A DNA stretch of 64,000 nt from Anisus vortex (lineage: Eukaryota; Mollusca; Gastropoda; Planorbidae): positions 3,312,617 to 3,376,616 of the forward strand of contig OX421501.1 of assembly GCA_949126835.1 (NCBI GenBank), written 5' to 3'. The notes beneath the pieces are model-generated. The model saw only the letters and a program-made list of their open reading frames with translations. It had not been told where the DNA came from and made no database searches. The position numbers were made by a program, and so were the translations under genes. Below, piece by piece: positions 1-11,914 of this stretch (position 1 is its first letter; the number at the start of each line of letters is the position of its first letter).

Positions 1-35
1 CCTCTAGTATCTTAATCTCGCCTCACTCTGTTACT

Positions 36-2081
36 ATGGCGGAAGGTGTACTATTGCGTAAGCAGTTGAGAGAAGAGGCTATAGCTATAGGCTACATTGA
101 CTCAGACATCACTAAATACGTAGTAGAGCAGGTAGCGGCCCATGAGGCCAAGACAGAGAGACTTAGATTAGAACAGGTAGCTAGAGAGGAGAGAGCAGAA
201 CAGGTAGCTAGAGAGGAGAGAGCAGAACAATTAGAAAGAGAAGATAGGCTTAGAGCAGAACAGTTAGCTAGGGAAGAGAGGGTTAGAGAAGAAAATAGGT
301 TAGACGAGGAAGCACGCAGGGCACACGAATTCAGGTTAGCTGAATTAGCAGCAAGTGTTAGGGCCCCCGATAACAACGACAACCCAAACTCCCCCTCATC
401 ATTTAGTTCAGCCACCCCCAACCATCCCCTCCCCAGACATGCTTCTCTATGGACCGACGTTCACGACCCCCGACTGGAACAGTTCGACATTTACCTCCGA
501 CGGTTTAGCGACTGTATGGAGTTAAATGAGGTCCCCCCAGAATTACATTGTAGGATCCTCGTCTCCACTCTAAGGGGAGAGGATTATGACGCCTATTGTA
601 AACTGGCCCCAGAAGACAGGGAGTCGTGCGTGGCACTGAAAAACGCGCTGCTAAATCGCCACCAGTTACACTCATCCCACTACCAGAAGAAGTTTCGGTC
701 GTCCACGCTACGACCGGGGGAAAACTATACACAATTCGCGGAGCGAATACAATCTTACCTACTCAAGTGGGTTGAGTTAGGCAATATTGAACAGTCATTC
801 GACGGTATGGTCACCCTCGTAATGACTGAGCAAATAGAGTCACAGATGACACCTAAGCTGAGGGCCTTCCTTATTCAACAAGGAATCACCGGTTTAAACC
901 CCTCCCTGCAGGGCGCAGATAGGTTTCTGCAGTCCAACCTAGTAGAATCGTCCCACCCCCGGGAGAAATCTCTCTCACATCCCGCTTCCCGACAGGAAAA
1001 TGGGAGGTCGTCACGGCCACCGGGCCATCTGTCCCGCCCGGGTCACCCACAGTCACCCTGGAATAACTGGGACAACCACCGCACCAACCCTCCCCCTCAA
1101 TCAACCGCTCCCCAGCCGCACACGCCCCACCACGGGCGACCTCGTCCTCACAACGCACATAGAGACCACCGCCACACTAGGCCCACCCCTCAGTTAGCCC
1201 ACGACAGAAACAGACGCGACCCCACCCCTTATCTTGCCGCCGGTGCATTTTACACCACGACGGACCCCGTAGACCCAGCGCAAGATCCCACTAACGGACT
1301 TGCAACGCACGAGTTAGAAACGCCCAGCTACCCGAGCTACTTAGCTCCCGAACAGGAAACCGCCGATCAGGGGCGTGACCAGTACTCAAGCAGTGACTAC
1401 GATCGAGTCCACCACGTGTTCTCTATTTCCTCGGCAGACAAACATAACCAATTCCCTCGCAGCTACGTTGACGAGATAGTCAGAATCAACGGCCGACTCG
1501 CCTCGTGCACGTATGATTCCGGTCTTAGCTTTGAGGCCCTAACAACGCAATCAAAAATCGACCCCCGCGACTACACAGGACGCTATGTGCGACTCCAAGG
1601 TCCATCTCATAACTCTCCTATTCAGAAGGTACCGACCGCACTCGTAAACCTCAGCTCAGCACTTTTTACAGGCCCCATTGAGGCCGCCGTAATAGAAGGC
1701 CTACAAGTAGACATCCTACTCGGAAGACCGATTGTAGGTAAACAAACGCATTGCCTGCCTACACCCGCAACCTACGGATCGCCCCGCCCCACCCCCAACC
1801 AGACACCTCTCCCCCACCCCATGTCCATTAAAGATAAGCTCCGTCATGCAAGGCTGCCCACGACGAGGCTCGAACTAAGGCAAACACTGGGCGAATTTAG
1901 CAGCTATCAGAATACCCTTATACCAAACTTCCGTAAAATTACCCGTCCGTTATTTAGATTGCTAAACGCACCCACATCGTTCCCATTATCTTGGGACAAA
2001 CTCGCCACTGATGCTTTCGAGACATTGCAACAGTGCCTAGGCCAAAACCCCTTTCGACACACGCGGCAGAGCGGACACTAA
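36..2081 (+). CDS. Gag-protease polyprotein with an RT remnant (LTR retrotransposon)
   Basis: The frame predicts 681 residues. Residues 30-120 are a charged coiled coil built from repeats of the type QVAREERAE. About 145-300 matches the retrotransposon gag capsid fold, with motifs such as LRPGENYTQFAERIQSYLLKW. About 320-430 is a Pro/His/Arg-rich linker without a CCHC knuckle. Around 488-565 is a retropepsin-like segment: the catalytic triad appears as DSG in ASCTYDSGLSFEAL, and the C-terminal flap partner as DILLGRPIVG. The last 80 residues jump straight to the RT thumb/connection region (TTRLELRQTLGEFSSYQNTL, then ITRPLFRLLN). The YxDD palm, RNase H and integrase are therefore deleted while the frame stays open. 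Capsid and protease could still be made. The first ATG after a short leader was taken as the start. Family placement rests on motif order and was not tested by a search. Confidence 0.8.
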   Translation: MAEGVLLRKQLREEAIAIGYIDSDITKYVVEQVAAHEAKTERLRLEQVAREERAEQVAREERAEQLEREDRLRAEQLAREERVREENRLDEEARRAHEFRLAELAASVRAPDNNDNPNSPSSFSSATPNHPLPRHASLWTDVHDPRLEQFDIYLRRFSDCMELNEVPPELHCRILVSTLRGEDYDAYCKLAPEDRESCVALKNALLNRHQLHSSHYQKKFRSSTLRPGENYTQFAERIQSYLLKWVELGNIEQSFDGMVTLVMTEQIESQMTPKLRAFLIQQGITGLNPSLQGADRFLQSNLVESSHPREKSLSHPASRQENGRSSRPPGHLSRPGHPQSPWNNWDNHRTNPPPQSTAPQPHTPHHGRPRPHNAHRDHRHTRPTPQLAHDRNRRDPTPYLAAGAFYTTTDPVDPAQDPTNGLATHELETPSYPSYLAPEQETADQGRDQYSSSDYDRVHHVFSISSADKHNQFPRSYVDEIVRINGRLASCTYDSGLSFEALTTQSKIDPRDYTGRYVRLQGPSHNSPIQKVPTALVNLSSALFTGPIEAAVIEGLQVDILLGRPIVGKQTHCLPTPATYGSPRPTPNQTPLPHPMSIKDKLRHARLPTTRLELRQTLGEFSSYQNTLIPNFRKITRPLFRLLNAPTSFPLSWDKLATDAFETLQQCLGQNPFRHTRQSGH

Positions 2082-2245
2082 CTAGTGCCCCTACACACTT
2101 CGTGGCCCAGCATACTCAGTAATACGGCCCCACGCGCGCACACTGTTAATGAGTGTGTAGTTACTCCCCTTTTCCCAGGCCTCAGACTCAGTAAATTAGG
2201 TATGAATCCACTTTCTGAGTAGATTCCCAAGCTACCCGGGTGAGT

Positions 2246-3535
2246 TGTCACGATTCTGGATTAAACCGTGACTCGTAGCACTCATAGATAGACTATAGCA
2301 TAGATAGCAGTGTATAACTAGAACCTTAGATTAGCTTAAGTTTAGCTAGAATAGAGAGAAGGTTAGTCTGACGTCACTATCTTCTCCCTCCCTTACGCAA
2401 TTACATCTCCCCATCACTCTTTCTCACCTGTTTCTCTACCCTTCACTATACTCTTGTACTACGCCCAAATTCAGAGTCTACTGACTAATACGATTCAACT
2501 TGGTACTACATCTTGGTTGAATGGGTACGAATGTGTTAGTTAGAATGTATATATATTTTATCCTATGCTATATTAATGTATTCATATCATGTCTTAATGT
2601 ATTTATATCTTGTGCTATTTTAACGCATGTGAGCGAGTCATTATTCGATCCCTCACTCGCCCCCTCCTCTTCGCGTCCCCGCCACCCCCATCCCCTTTTA
2701 TATCCCCTCAGCTTAGCGGCACGTTATGCAATTGCTTTGAGACGGTCGTTCCCTGAACGCTGACCAGAGAACCCAGTTCGCACACATATAACAAATTCTC
2801 GCCCGAACCCCCCCCAGCCACTTGAGTTAACTACTTAAAATTCTACCAAAGGAAGATAAATTCCCCCACTCAGCAGGACGTCTGTATAAATTGTCTTTCA
2901 TCTAGACCTCTCTCCCCCCCCCTTTTCCGCCCTCGCAACCCCGACCCCCAATCCATTTTTGGCTCCAATAAGCTTTTCTTATGCAAATGTATATTCAATC
3001 TAGCCAATGAGAATAGGATGTAATTAAATGTAAGCCAACCAAATTAACATTGGGTCAGGTGACTAGTGTCCACGAAAAAGCCCGCCCAACTAAACTAAAG
3101 CAGATCTCTCCCAGCTCCCGAGCTAGATACATCGTTTTGGTCTAGCTCCCAAATTGTTACTCGGACTTGCAGATACTTAGCCAGTAATCGTAATTCCCTC
3201 ATTATAGTTACGTAGCCTAACCTTGGATTCCGTAACAACACAGTATATTGAGTGTTAGACGTTCCTGTGCATATATCTCAAGCATTGTATCTCCCCTGCA
3301 TGTTAGTATATGTATTTCATCATTGGATATTGGATTTGAATCATAAATAAACACCTGAAACGTAACCAGAGACTTGCTTGCCTAACTTAGAACTGTCTGT
3401 CTGTGTGTGTTCAATAACATCTAAGCGAGCCAGTAGAGAACAAATAAATATTCCAGGTCAACCACAGCATCGGCACCTCATACCTCTAAGACAACCAGCC
3501 ATTATTACCCCCCTCTCAATTGCCACATCGTGACA
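2246..3535 (+). repeat. 3' long terminal repeat
   Basis: The repeat begins TGTCACGATTCTGG and ends CACATCGTGACA; the outer 8 bp are perfect inverted repeats, the usual LTR form (TG...CA). It holds a TATA-like TATAAATT near 2885 and AATAAA at 3346-3351. At 1290 bp it is long but within the Ty3/gypsy range. There is no second copy in the window to compare with. Confidence 0.8.
3346..3351 (+). promoter_or_regulatory. Poly(A) signal AATAAA in the LTR
   Basis: AATAAA lies about 185 bp before the LTR end, a position suited to ending the retroelement transcript in the R region. Position and sequence are the only evidence. Confidence 0.4.
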
Positions 3536-3897
3536 GACTGGATTACTAGAATATTTTTTTTTAAATATTATTTTCGTGTGAATTTGAATTCACATCACAT
3601 TCTTAGGCCCTAGTTGTTTGTTAAATCCAAATGAATGTTTGAATATTGGATTAAATATGTCTTGTCTCTTCTGTTCAAATATGACAGCCTTTTTTTCTTA
3701 CTTACTGAACATATAAGATATATTTTGACTTCGCACAACACTTGTCGATTAATTAAAAAAAATGTCTTATGTTTGCTATTAACATATATTGGGCTTTATA
3801 TATTTCACTAGTTAAAAATGTATAAAGTTTGTAATATACCCTTGTATGTATTTATACAAATATATTGTCGTAAATTAGAATCTCCTACGTAGAAAAC
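3536..3897. other. AT-rich spacer, no gene seen
   Basis: AT-rich flank between the LTR and a LINE remnant. No open frame with coding character and no repeat were recognised. Confidence 0.5.
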
Positions 3898-4197
3898 ATG
3901 ACTAATGAGTATGTCTGGGAAAGAATATCCTCAATTGCGGACCCTCGAGAAACTATTATGGCAACAATAAAGCGGCGCCAGCTGACCTGGTTCCGTCATA
4001 TGTTGCGGCATAATAACTTGCGGAAAACAATCGTCCAAGGCAACGTAGAAGGTAGATGTCGGAGAGGCCATCAGCGGAAATGATGGCTCGACAATATAAA
4101 AGATTGGACAAAGCTGCAATTGACTGAAATATTGACAGCCTCTCAAGGTAGGCACAGATGGAGAGAGAAAACTGCTGACGTGTCCATTAGCTTCCCC
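3898..4197 (+). pseudogene. RTE-type LINE reverse transcriptase, C-terminal remnant
   Basis: The frame reads TIKRRQLTWFRHMLRHNNLR, then VQGNVEGRCRRGHQRK, and after an in-frame TGA at 4081-4083 continues LDNIKDWTKLQLTEIL and GRHRWREKTADVS. This is the characteristic tail of RTE-like non-LTR ORF2 proteins (rrqLtWfGHv.R, GrrrRGRqrk.WlDnikeW). Only the last ~100 residues are present and the stop breaks them, so it is a dead 5'-truncated copy. Confidence 0.8.
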
Positions 4198-4951
4198 CAA
4201 ATAACCATAACGGCCAAGGGTCTGATGAAGCTGATTGTTGAAAAGCCTCCTCTATTGGAAAAAAATGTTAACAACATCGTTCCGACTAACGATCAAAACA
4301 ATCAATATTTAGCAACATCTGTGTTCAATAAACTAATAACAACATGATATTTTCAATTACGTTTTTACCATCCCCTCCCCAACCCCTTTACTCTTCAACA
4401 ACTCCATACTACACCCTGAATCACTAGAGCAACACAAGATATGCCTAGCAATTACACCTCCCTCTCCCCATCCCCCAATACTGCGATGGGAATTTGTGTC
4501 TATTTAAGTATAGCTGAAATAAATACAGTCTTCAAACCACTCTGCTCTTTTAAGTTGAAAGTAGTTGTTAAGGGTATGTTAGATTCAAGAAAATAGATTA
4601 GTTTTATTTTTCATAAATTGTGTAAATAAACATTATGACGGCAAACAAAAAACAAAATTGTTACAACATTGTTTTAAATATCATTGACTTTATTATTGCG
4701 GCATAATATTTCATACCAAAAGTGAAAAACAAATTTCGAAAGAAATCAACATATATGTAAAAACAAAAAATTCAATTGGTAATAATATCTCGAAAGTTGA
4801 GATATAATTTTACGAGTGATAATATATTGGCTATAAAATATTTTTCACATTGAAACTATTTTTATCATTTTAAATCCTGATATTTTTCTCTTTGAGTATA
4901 GTTAAACACATGTTTATTTTTTATTTTTCGACAGAATAAAAGAATTCCATC
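4198..4951. other. AT-rich spacer upstream of the paralogue A exon
   Basis: No conserved frame seen. The last ~20 bp form a plausible 3' splice site (ttatttttcgacag) just before the coding segment at 4952, which suggests an upstream 5' UTR exon that I could not place. Confidence 0.4.
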
Positions 4952-5393
4952 ATGAACAAACTCGGTCTGATTGTCATTTGTATGAGCATCCTTGTGCTTC
5001 AGTTTTCTCACAGTCATGGTACAAAAATCGCATTGTCTTTTTTCAATAGATACATTAGCTAAAGTATTAAAAAAACATATTCCAAACAATTTCATTATAA
5101 TTTTATATTCTTAGATTAAAGAAAAGTTTTCAAACATACACGTTATGTTCCAAACCCTTCTTGGATATATTTGTGAATATCTATTTACTTATTCGAGGCT
5201 TTCCTTTTAGATCTAAACTTCGGCCAGTCTATATTTTGACTGAGTGACCGATTTCTAGCGTTAGTTTTTTTTTCCTTTGAGTCTTGACAATATTCTCTAG
5301 TTTTTATTTCTTCAGCACTGATATAACGAGCTGGTTGTAATTTTTTATTTATTTCGTTACAGAGGTGGATCTTGCCGTAAGCAATGAAAAGAG
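4952..5393 (+). CDS. Small secreted-peptide gene, paralogue A (exons 1-2 only)
   Basis: Two exons of the signal/pro type shared with three other loci here. Exon 1, 4952-5018 (67 nt, ends in phase 1 at a GTACAA donor), encodes a signal peptide starting MNKLGLIVICMSILVLQFSH. Exon 2, 5363-5393 (31 nt, acceptor TTCGTTACAG, donor GTATAATG), encodes VDLAVSNEKR and ends in phase 2 on a Lys-Arg pair, a typical prohormone-convertase site. The ATG was chosen because the same MNK start follows an acceptor in paralogues B and D. No cysteine-rich third exon was found downstream on this strand as far as about 15 kb. The mature peptide is therefore unknown: the gene is either broken or has a more distant exon. 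Splice sites are inferred by eye and by agreement between paralogues. Confidence 0.6.
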
Positions 5394-5799
5394 GTATAAT
5401 GATATTTATATTGTTGTAGGCTGTATTAGACAGTTTTAATAATCTGATTATATAAAATAGAATTAAATTACTTCAAAATATTTAGCCTACCTATACCTTT
5501 TTTTCCCATTGTAAACTCATACGATGGATGTTAAAGTAATAGAGACCTGCACTTAGAGATTCAAATATCCTATAATGAAAACTAATAAAGTAATTTTTAT
5601 AATGAAAACTAATAAAGTAATTTTTATAACCAAATCATTAGGTGTATTAATTTTAGTTTTATACTAGTTTTATAATACTTTTTTTTGTTAGGCTTATGAA
5701 AAGTTATACCTATACATTGAGGATGAACTAACCATACTAGATCACTCGCTTTGTGAAAGTTGTTTTTAGTTCAAATAATGTAAAAACTAAAAATAATAA
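5394..5799. other. AT-rich stretch with a 27-bp tandem duplication
   Basis: A perfect 27-bp unit beginning ATAATGAAAACTAATAAAG is present twice, back to back, at 5572-5625. No coding signal otherwise. Confidence 0.5.
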
Positions 5800-5992
5800 T
5801 AAAGGCATAAGGAAAATATTTTTATCCTTATGTTTATTTGAGCATTGTAACAGGTTGTTATTGGGTTGTATTTCTAAATTAGAGTTTAATGCCTTATGTA
5901 TTATTACTACTTTACTCTTTGCCCTTCCGTCCTCTAGTGTTTCTAGGTTTAGTGATTTGACTATTGGTGTTACCCTTGTATATTGCACTGAG
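5800..5992 (-). pseudogene. LINE reverse transcriptase C-terminal fragment (jockey/CR1-like)
   Basis: The minus strand reads RVTPIVKSLNLETLEDGRAK, then VVIIHKALNSNLEIQPNNNL. This resembles the end of jockey-like ORF2 proteins, where '.LNLETLE.RR..SKV.I.HK' recurs. A near-identical DNA stretch occurs at 20990-21140, so it is a dispersed repeat. The copy is a short fragment with no catalytic motif. Confidence 0.6.

Positions 5993-5994
<2 letters not shown>

Positions 5995-6026
<32 letters not shown>
5995..6026. repeat. (TA)n microsatellite
   Basis: Simple alternating TA run. The short open frames through it are repeat translations. Confidence 0.9.
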
Positions 6027-6718
<692 letters not shown>

Positions 6719-7022
6719 CCACTAATAAATACAAAGTATTAATTAATAAAAAATATGGTGCAGACAGGTGCCTGCATTAAACGAAACCCGTAAGGGGACG
6801 CGGAAAGGCATAAGCAGCGAAATCTAAATACAATTAATTTGAACATATAAAGTTGCGGAAAGGCAGAGGTTGGGGGGGGGGGGGCTTTTCAAAGAGTTGC
6901 ATCTCATGTCGAATATCCACTGCACTGTCCAGTTGTAATTAAAATTCCTTCTTGATGTATTATCGAATATCATTGATGATTTAAATCTAACCTACTTTTA
7001 ACAAGTTGTTATACATTTCGCG

Positions 7023-7290
7023 ATGGGACGGTGGCCGTGCTAATGCCCACTCGGCTGGAGTACTGAAGGTCCTGGGTTCGAATCCTGGTGCAGGCTAGAA
7101 TTCTTTCCCGTGTCTGGAGGGTGTCCCTGGGTCTACCTAGCTCTGATGGGTACCTGACCTTGGTTGGGGTAGAGTAAAGGCGGATGTGTATTGTGCTGGT
7201 AACACAATCACCTAGAATGACGGGGCCACAGAAACTGGTGAACGCTGCTTACCTATGGATCAATTGGCCCCGACGGGGCACTTTACTTAT
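7023..7290 (+). mobile_element. tRNA-derived SINE, near full length
   Basis: The 5' head carries a pol III box B (GGTTCGAATCC at about 7075), followed by a conserved body (CCTGGTGCAGGCTAG, GTGTCCCTGGGTCTACC, AGTAAAGGCGG, CACAATCACCTAG) and a 3' end CCCCGACGGGGCACTTTACTT. At least ten related pieces lie in this window on both strands, so it is a high-copy lineage-specific SINE. Confidence 0.85.
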
Positions 7291-7605
7291 ATATTTCGCA
7301 AATAAACAACAGGCCAACCTTAATGACACAGTCTAATATAAACACCTTAAGTATGAAGTTCAAATATATTACACAATTTAAATAGTCAAAACAGTTAGAC
7401 ACGAACAAAACACGCGTTTTATGTTCAAATATTCATCATCATATTTATTATGTACCTTTAAAAAACAAAAACAAATTTCTATTGATCTAAATCTAGATAT
7501 TAATAATTTTAAATTATTTATTTACTCGCATAACCATACAAATGAAAGTTGCAATTTCAGCACTGTTTGTTTACAGGGACTTTAGATTTGTATGTTATGT
7601 TATAC
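7291..7605. other. AT-rich spacer
   Basis: No feature recognised. Confidence 0.4.
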
Positions 7606-8040
7606 CATAGACTATAATACACTTGGACCGCTTGCTTTAGTTTTTTTCTGCTCTGATCTTCTTGTTTTGTAATTTCCGATTCTAAATAAAGTGATTTCTA
7701 TACAAGTTCCGTTTTATTAAATCGTTTTTTTTTCGACTTTAAATGAATAATTGTAGACCTATTCGTATTATCATTGACAATAATAAGATGGACCGCTTGC
7801 TCTATTTTTAGAGCTTATGTTTTTTTTCCGTGCGCATACAACACTGATCTATAAATGTTTCCCCTGTTTGCAACTTTCGATTTACATTTTTCATTGAGAT
7901 AATCATAGCGATTAATTAATTAAAACGGAACTTGTATAGCATCTACTTTATTTAGAATCGGGAATTCCGAACATTAGTGTTTCGAGTCATCATATAGCAG
8001 AAATACTAAAGCAAGCGGTCCATGTGTATTATAGTCTATG
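7606..8040 (+). mobile_element. MITE family M1, copy a (extended palindrome)
   Basis: Ends CATAGACTATAATACAC... and its inverse, flanked on both sides by GTTATAC (7599-7605 and 8041-8047), a 7-bp target duplication. The left arm, to about 7725, is an inverted copy of the right arm from about 7920, including ATTCTAAATAAAGT and ACAAGTTCCGTTTTA. A second left-type end (AAGATGGACCGCTTGCTC) lies inside at about 7787. The copy therefore looks like a normal element with an extra inverted right arm added. Confidence 0.75.
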
Positions 8041-8446
8041 GTTATACGATATTTTATTTTTTGTTTTGTTATATTGATATTTTGTATTCTTTTTAATCCA
8101 AACCAGTGCATTTATTCGACGTGTGTGTATAAAATTATGATGTGGACAGACAACAAAAGTAATCATCTGCAGAAAACCTACATTTTATACAATTAAAAAA
8201 AAATGTTAATAAAGACATTTTGGTAACCTTCTATTTTTAGTTATAATAGCTTATATATATGTATTAATATTATATTATTGAAAGGAAAGAAAACAATACA
8301 AATACTGATAATTTTAAATAGAGCTTAGTTGTAGAAAAAAAAAAGATTATTTTATCTCATTCGGAGTTTTATTGAAAACATGCATATGTTTATACACAAT
8401 CAATATTGCCATAGCTGAATGCTACCTACAACCCACTTAGATTTAC
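8041..8446. other. AT-rich spacer between two M1 copies
   Basis: No gene or repeat recognised. Confidence 0.4.
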
Positions 8447-8740
8447 CAAAGACTATAATAAGATGGACCGCTTGCTCTTTTTTTTAGAGCTTAGCTGTTC
8501 TTTTCCGTGCACATCACATAACGCTGTCTTAAATTACTTCTGCGCTCCTACGTTTGCCTAAAGGTTTCCGCTGTAAACAACTTTCGATTTTAATTTTTAT
8601 TTTTCATTGAGAAAATCATAGCGATGAAATAAAACGGAAGTGTAAAATGAAAAAGAAATCGGGAACTCCGAAAAGAAGTCATCTGAGTTATCAAAAAGCA
8701 GAAATATTAAAGCAAGCGGTCCATCTTATTATAGTCTTTG
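8447..8740 (+). mobile_element. MITE family M1, copy b
   Basis: Inverted ends CAAAGACTATAATAAGATGG and the matching right end, about 32 bp with few mismatches. The interior shares TTTTTAGAGCTTA, TTCCGTGC and TTTTCATTGAGAAAATCATAGC with the other copies. The flanking 7 bp agree only partly, so the target duplication has decayed. There is no coding capacity. Confidence 0.75.
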
Positions 8741-8925
8741 TATTTGTATAAACATACATTTATATTATGGTTAAAATAAAAAATAGACATATTCTGTCAA
8801 ATATCTATTAGAATAATAATGTTTTTGATTAAAAGGAATAATTAGTAGAACCTCAAGAGAAATACGATTTTGTTTTGTTTTTAATACATTCCGTTTCTGC
8901 CGTGTCTAAATCATATTTATGTAGC

Positions 8926-9019
8926 TGACTTTAGTTGGGGAAAAGTAAAGGCGGCGGGGCATTGTGCTGGTCACACAATCCCCTTGTATGCCGACGGGAT
9001 ATTTTACTTTTTTTTTGTT
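8926..9019 (+). mobile_element. SINE 3' fragment
   Basis: Only the SINE tail is present: GACTTTAGTTGGGGAAAAG, AAAGGCGGCGGGGCATTGTG, then CCGACGGGATATTTTACTTT and a poly(T) run. Confidence 0.7.
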
Positions 9020-10629
9020 GCATTCAATGACTGTAGAAAGTGACAATATGTATTGATTTAGGTTAAAAATGTTTTTCTGTCTCGTTTGTTGTATTTAGCA
9101 TGCATCACAGTTTCCTTCAGCACATGTTTCAACATGCTGGTGTTTATAACAAGATCACACTTTATTTAATGCCAATAGCACCTACAGATTTAATTAAGAG
9201 CCACTTAATTTTAATGGTATATTTGCCAGCAGTATAGTCTTGATAAAAGTCATATGATTGTAATGGTTATAACACCAATAATAATACCAGGACATCATTC
9301 ATGGATAAGTCGAAATAACTGCAGTATGGTATTAACACCTAAAGTATCAACCGAACTAATGGAAATAACACCTAAAAATCAAAAGGACTACATTAATAAA
9401 ATGGTACTAAATATTGGCCAAATTCACTTCAAAGTGATAGTCCTTGCAGTAAATCTACTACGCCGTGCACCCATACAATCTTAGTTTTCTGTTCTTGATG
9501 CGGGCCGAAGACGTAGTTAATTTGTTTACAACTATTTCATTTGTTATGTAGTCCGTATACGAGTCCCTATGTAGTCCGTATACGAGATGTTCAGGATCTT
9601 GCAAAAGCATCACATTTCAAGCCCCCCCCCCACCACCACCACCCCCATCCGATCATTCTCTGGAGATTAGCTTTGAGCGTCTAGGTTTGGCATCCATGAA
9701 AACCGAAATCGCCAGAGTGGGCATTAGACGGATCTTTGAACTATGAAACTATGGAAGACTTTCTTGATTTTCTAGATACTTCTTAGCTTGTGTAGTCCCG
9801 CGGTTGTCTGAGATAATCGGACATGAATTTCTGGCTTTGAACCTTCGTCTAATATTACGGTTCTTAGATTTTTACAGTTTGGAATCCTTTATTTGCCTTG
9901 ACCTTTGTCTATTCTGTTTTTATTTCCATACAATAACACAGTTATTCCTCTAAAGTGGGTATATTTGTTTACATTAAAAAATGAAATTCGAAAAAAAAAT
10001 AGCATTGAGCCTATGATATATTTCAAAGGCTGCAATCAATTAATAACAACATTAAAAACATATTTATTCCTCCGAATTCAGGTATAGAGTATATTGCATT
10101 ATAAAAAAATGCATTTGGAGTCTGGCTTTTGATTTTAATAAATAGTTTAATTTAAAGTTATACATTATAAACACATTGATAATGTTTATAACATTGCATT
10201 GAACTAAAAATAGCTTCGGCAATTTCCGTCACTCACGAGAATTAAAAAAAGACTATATTTTTTTACTGTGTGTTTCATTCTTATACTAGATATTATAATA
10301 TCTAAACCGCTATTTTTCTTCGGCTCCAGATATGGCTTATGTCAAAATTAAACATTGTACATAATAGTTGCAACTCATCTGAGCATACAGTTTCTGATAT
10401 CGATACTCAATAATATCATTTTTAAAACTGTATTTTTAATTATCCTATAGTATAATTTATCAGAGCACAGGTTAGAAAGAATAGGTCGACAAAGGTAAAA
10501 ATAATTTAAAGATATTCTACCATGGGATGACCGATACTCAATAGACAAGCAGAGTCACAGAGATGCGAAGGAATCAAACATTTAAAAAGTTGTACTGTTA
10601 AGTGTCTAAATGTCTAGACTAGTCTAGAG
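9020..10629. other. Long gene-free stretch
   Basis: No exon, RNA gene or transposon end recognised. There is a small tandem duplication of TATGTAGTCCGTATACGAG at about 9545-9586 and a C-rich patch near 9622. Short open frames here show no family resemblance. Confidence 0.4.
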
Positions 10630-10803
10630 AAGGGTTCGGCAACCTACGTTACGCTTACAAGACTTGGAAAGCAAAGCGACTTTCAATACCATGAGGAAGA
10701 CCCACAAAAAAAGCAATGTTTCTCTATGTAACCAAAATAAATTTAATGCCAGAGCAGTAAAACTTTTAATTTTTTTAATCAAAAGTTTGCCAACTCCTGG
10801 TGT
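10630..10803. mobile_element. hAT-type MITE family M2, degraded copy
   Basis: Left end AAGGGTTCGGCAACC and right end AAAGTTTGCCAACTCCTGG match, in decayed form, the ends of the intact copy at 16458. Confidence 0.55.
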
Positions 10804-11914
10804 TGACCATGTATGTGCGCGTTTTTAAGGTCAAGGAGAGCCGCATTCTGGTATTTCAGAAAGTAAAAGGAGCTACACTTTGCTAAATAATATTAAATAC
10901 ACATTTTCAGTGTTTAGAATAGTAAATAAAGTATCCTACACATATATTAAGATATTATTACGAACCCAAAAAAATTATTTAAAATTAAAATATTATTACA
11001 AAAGTAATAAAGAAAATGTAGATTAAAACAAAAGTTCAATGGAAATGACGAAGAGCTGAATTAGTGTATCCATGTTTTAAAGAATCTATGATAAAAACTG
11101 TTATAGATTAAGATAACTATATAGTATGATGAATGCACGGAAAATGGTCTAAGGAAAGTAACTCATGTAATCAAAATTTATATTAAGAATATTAAGAGTT
11201 ATATCCGCTGACTGAAAGACAAAAGGTTGATTCGTGTCCTTGAACAATCTCTATATTTCTAAGTCGTAGTTAGATCTGGGGGAAGTGCGATGTTATGTTT
11301 AAACTTGCTTTACACGAGATTTATGTGTTAAGACTGGGAGCGAGACCACATGAGAAAGGATGATTTAAGTCAGTCTACAGCAGAAGCTTGAACTGGACGA
11401 ATGTTTATGAAAGTATACAGTGTGATAAAATATTGGACTCATATGAATTTATTATATTCTTGGACTTGTTTTATTTCATTGTTCACGTACGGAGTTTATA
11501 TGAGATTAAATAAATATATGTGTGCTGCAGAGAAATGTTATTTAATTTATAATAACTGTACACGGTATTGAGTAAAATTACACTCAGCAAAAATATCCAC
11601 TATAATTAAAATAGAAAATTATACAAATTACTACTGATAAATTAATGTTTAATGGTCAAGAACAAAAGAACCATTGACAAAAACATAATCATAATTCAAT
11701 GATAATTTATAAAATTGTGGACATTATTACTCTTGACTGTTCATACAATCTATGTAAATATAAAGCAATCAGAATATTATTTAAGTAAAAAAAAAAGTTT
11801 GCGTTCAAACTAGATTAGCGTGCACAAAAATATTGTTGTACTTGTGTTTAAATAAATATAATGACCATTAGGCAACGGATTATAAGAATTACTCACAACA
11901 TGTTGTTATTTTTT
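10804..11914. other. AT-rich stretch downstream of the secreted-protein gene
   Basis: It should include the 3' UTR of the minus-strand gene ending at 11915. TTTATT at about 11452 and 11470 gives AATAAA on the minus strand, but these lie more than 400 bp past the stop. No other feature seen. Confidence 0.35.

Larger units (their letters stand above)
1..3535 (+). mobile_element. Ty3/gypsy-like LTR retrotransposon, 3' portion, non-autonomous
   Basis: One long gag-protease frame is followed by a spacer and a 1.29-kb terminal repeat with perfect 8-bp inverted ends, TGTCACGA and TCGTGACA. The 5' LTR and primer-binding site must lie left of the window. The palm part of reverse transcriptase, RNase H and integrase are missing between the protease and the LTR, so this copy could move only with help from a relative. 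Host DNA resumes at 3536 with GACTG, the candidate target duplication, which cannot be tested without the left flank. Confidence 0.85.

Noticed and set aside
7060..7100. tRNA gene suggested by box A/box B-like sequence
   Set aside because: No complete cloverleaf or acceptor stem; the head is part of a dispersed SINE.
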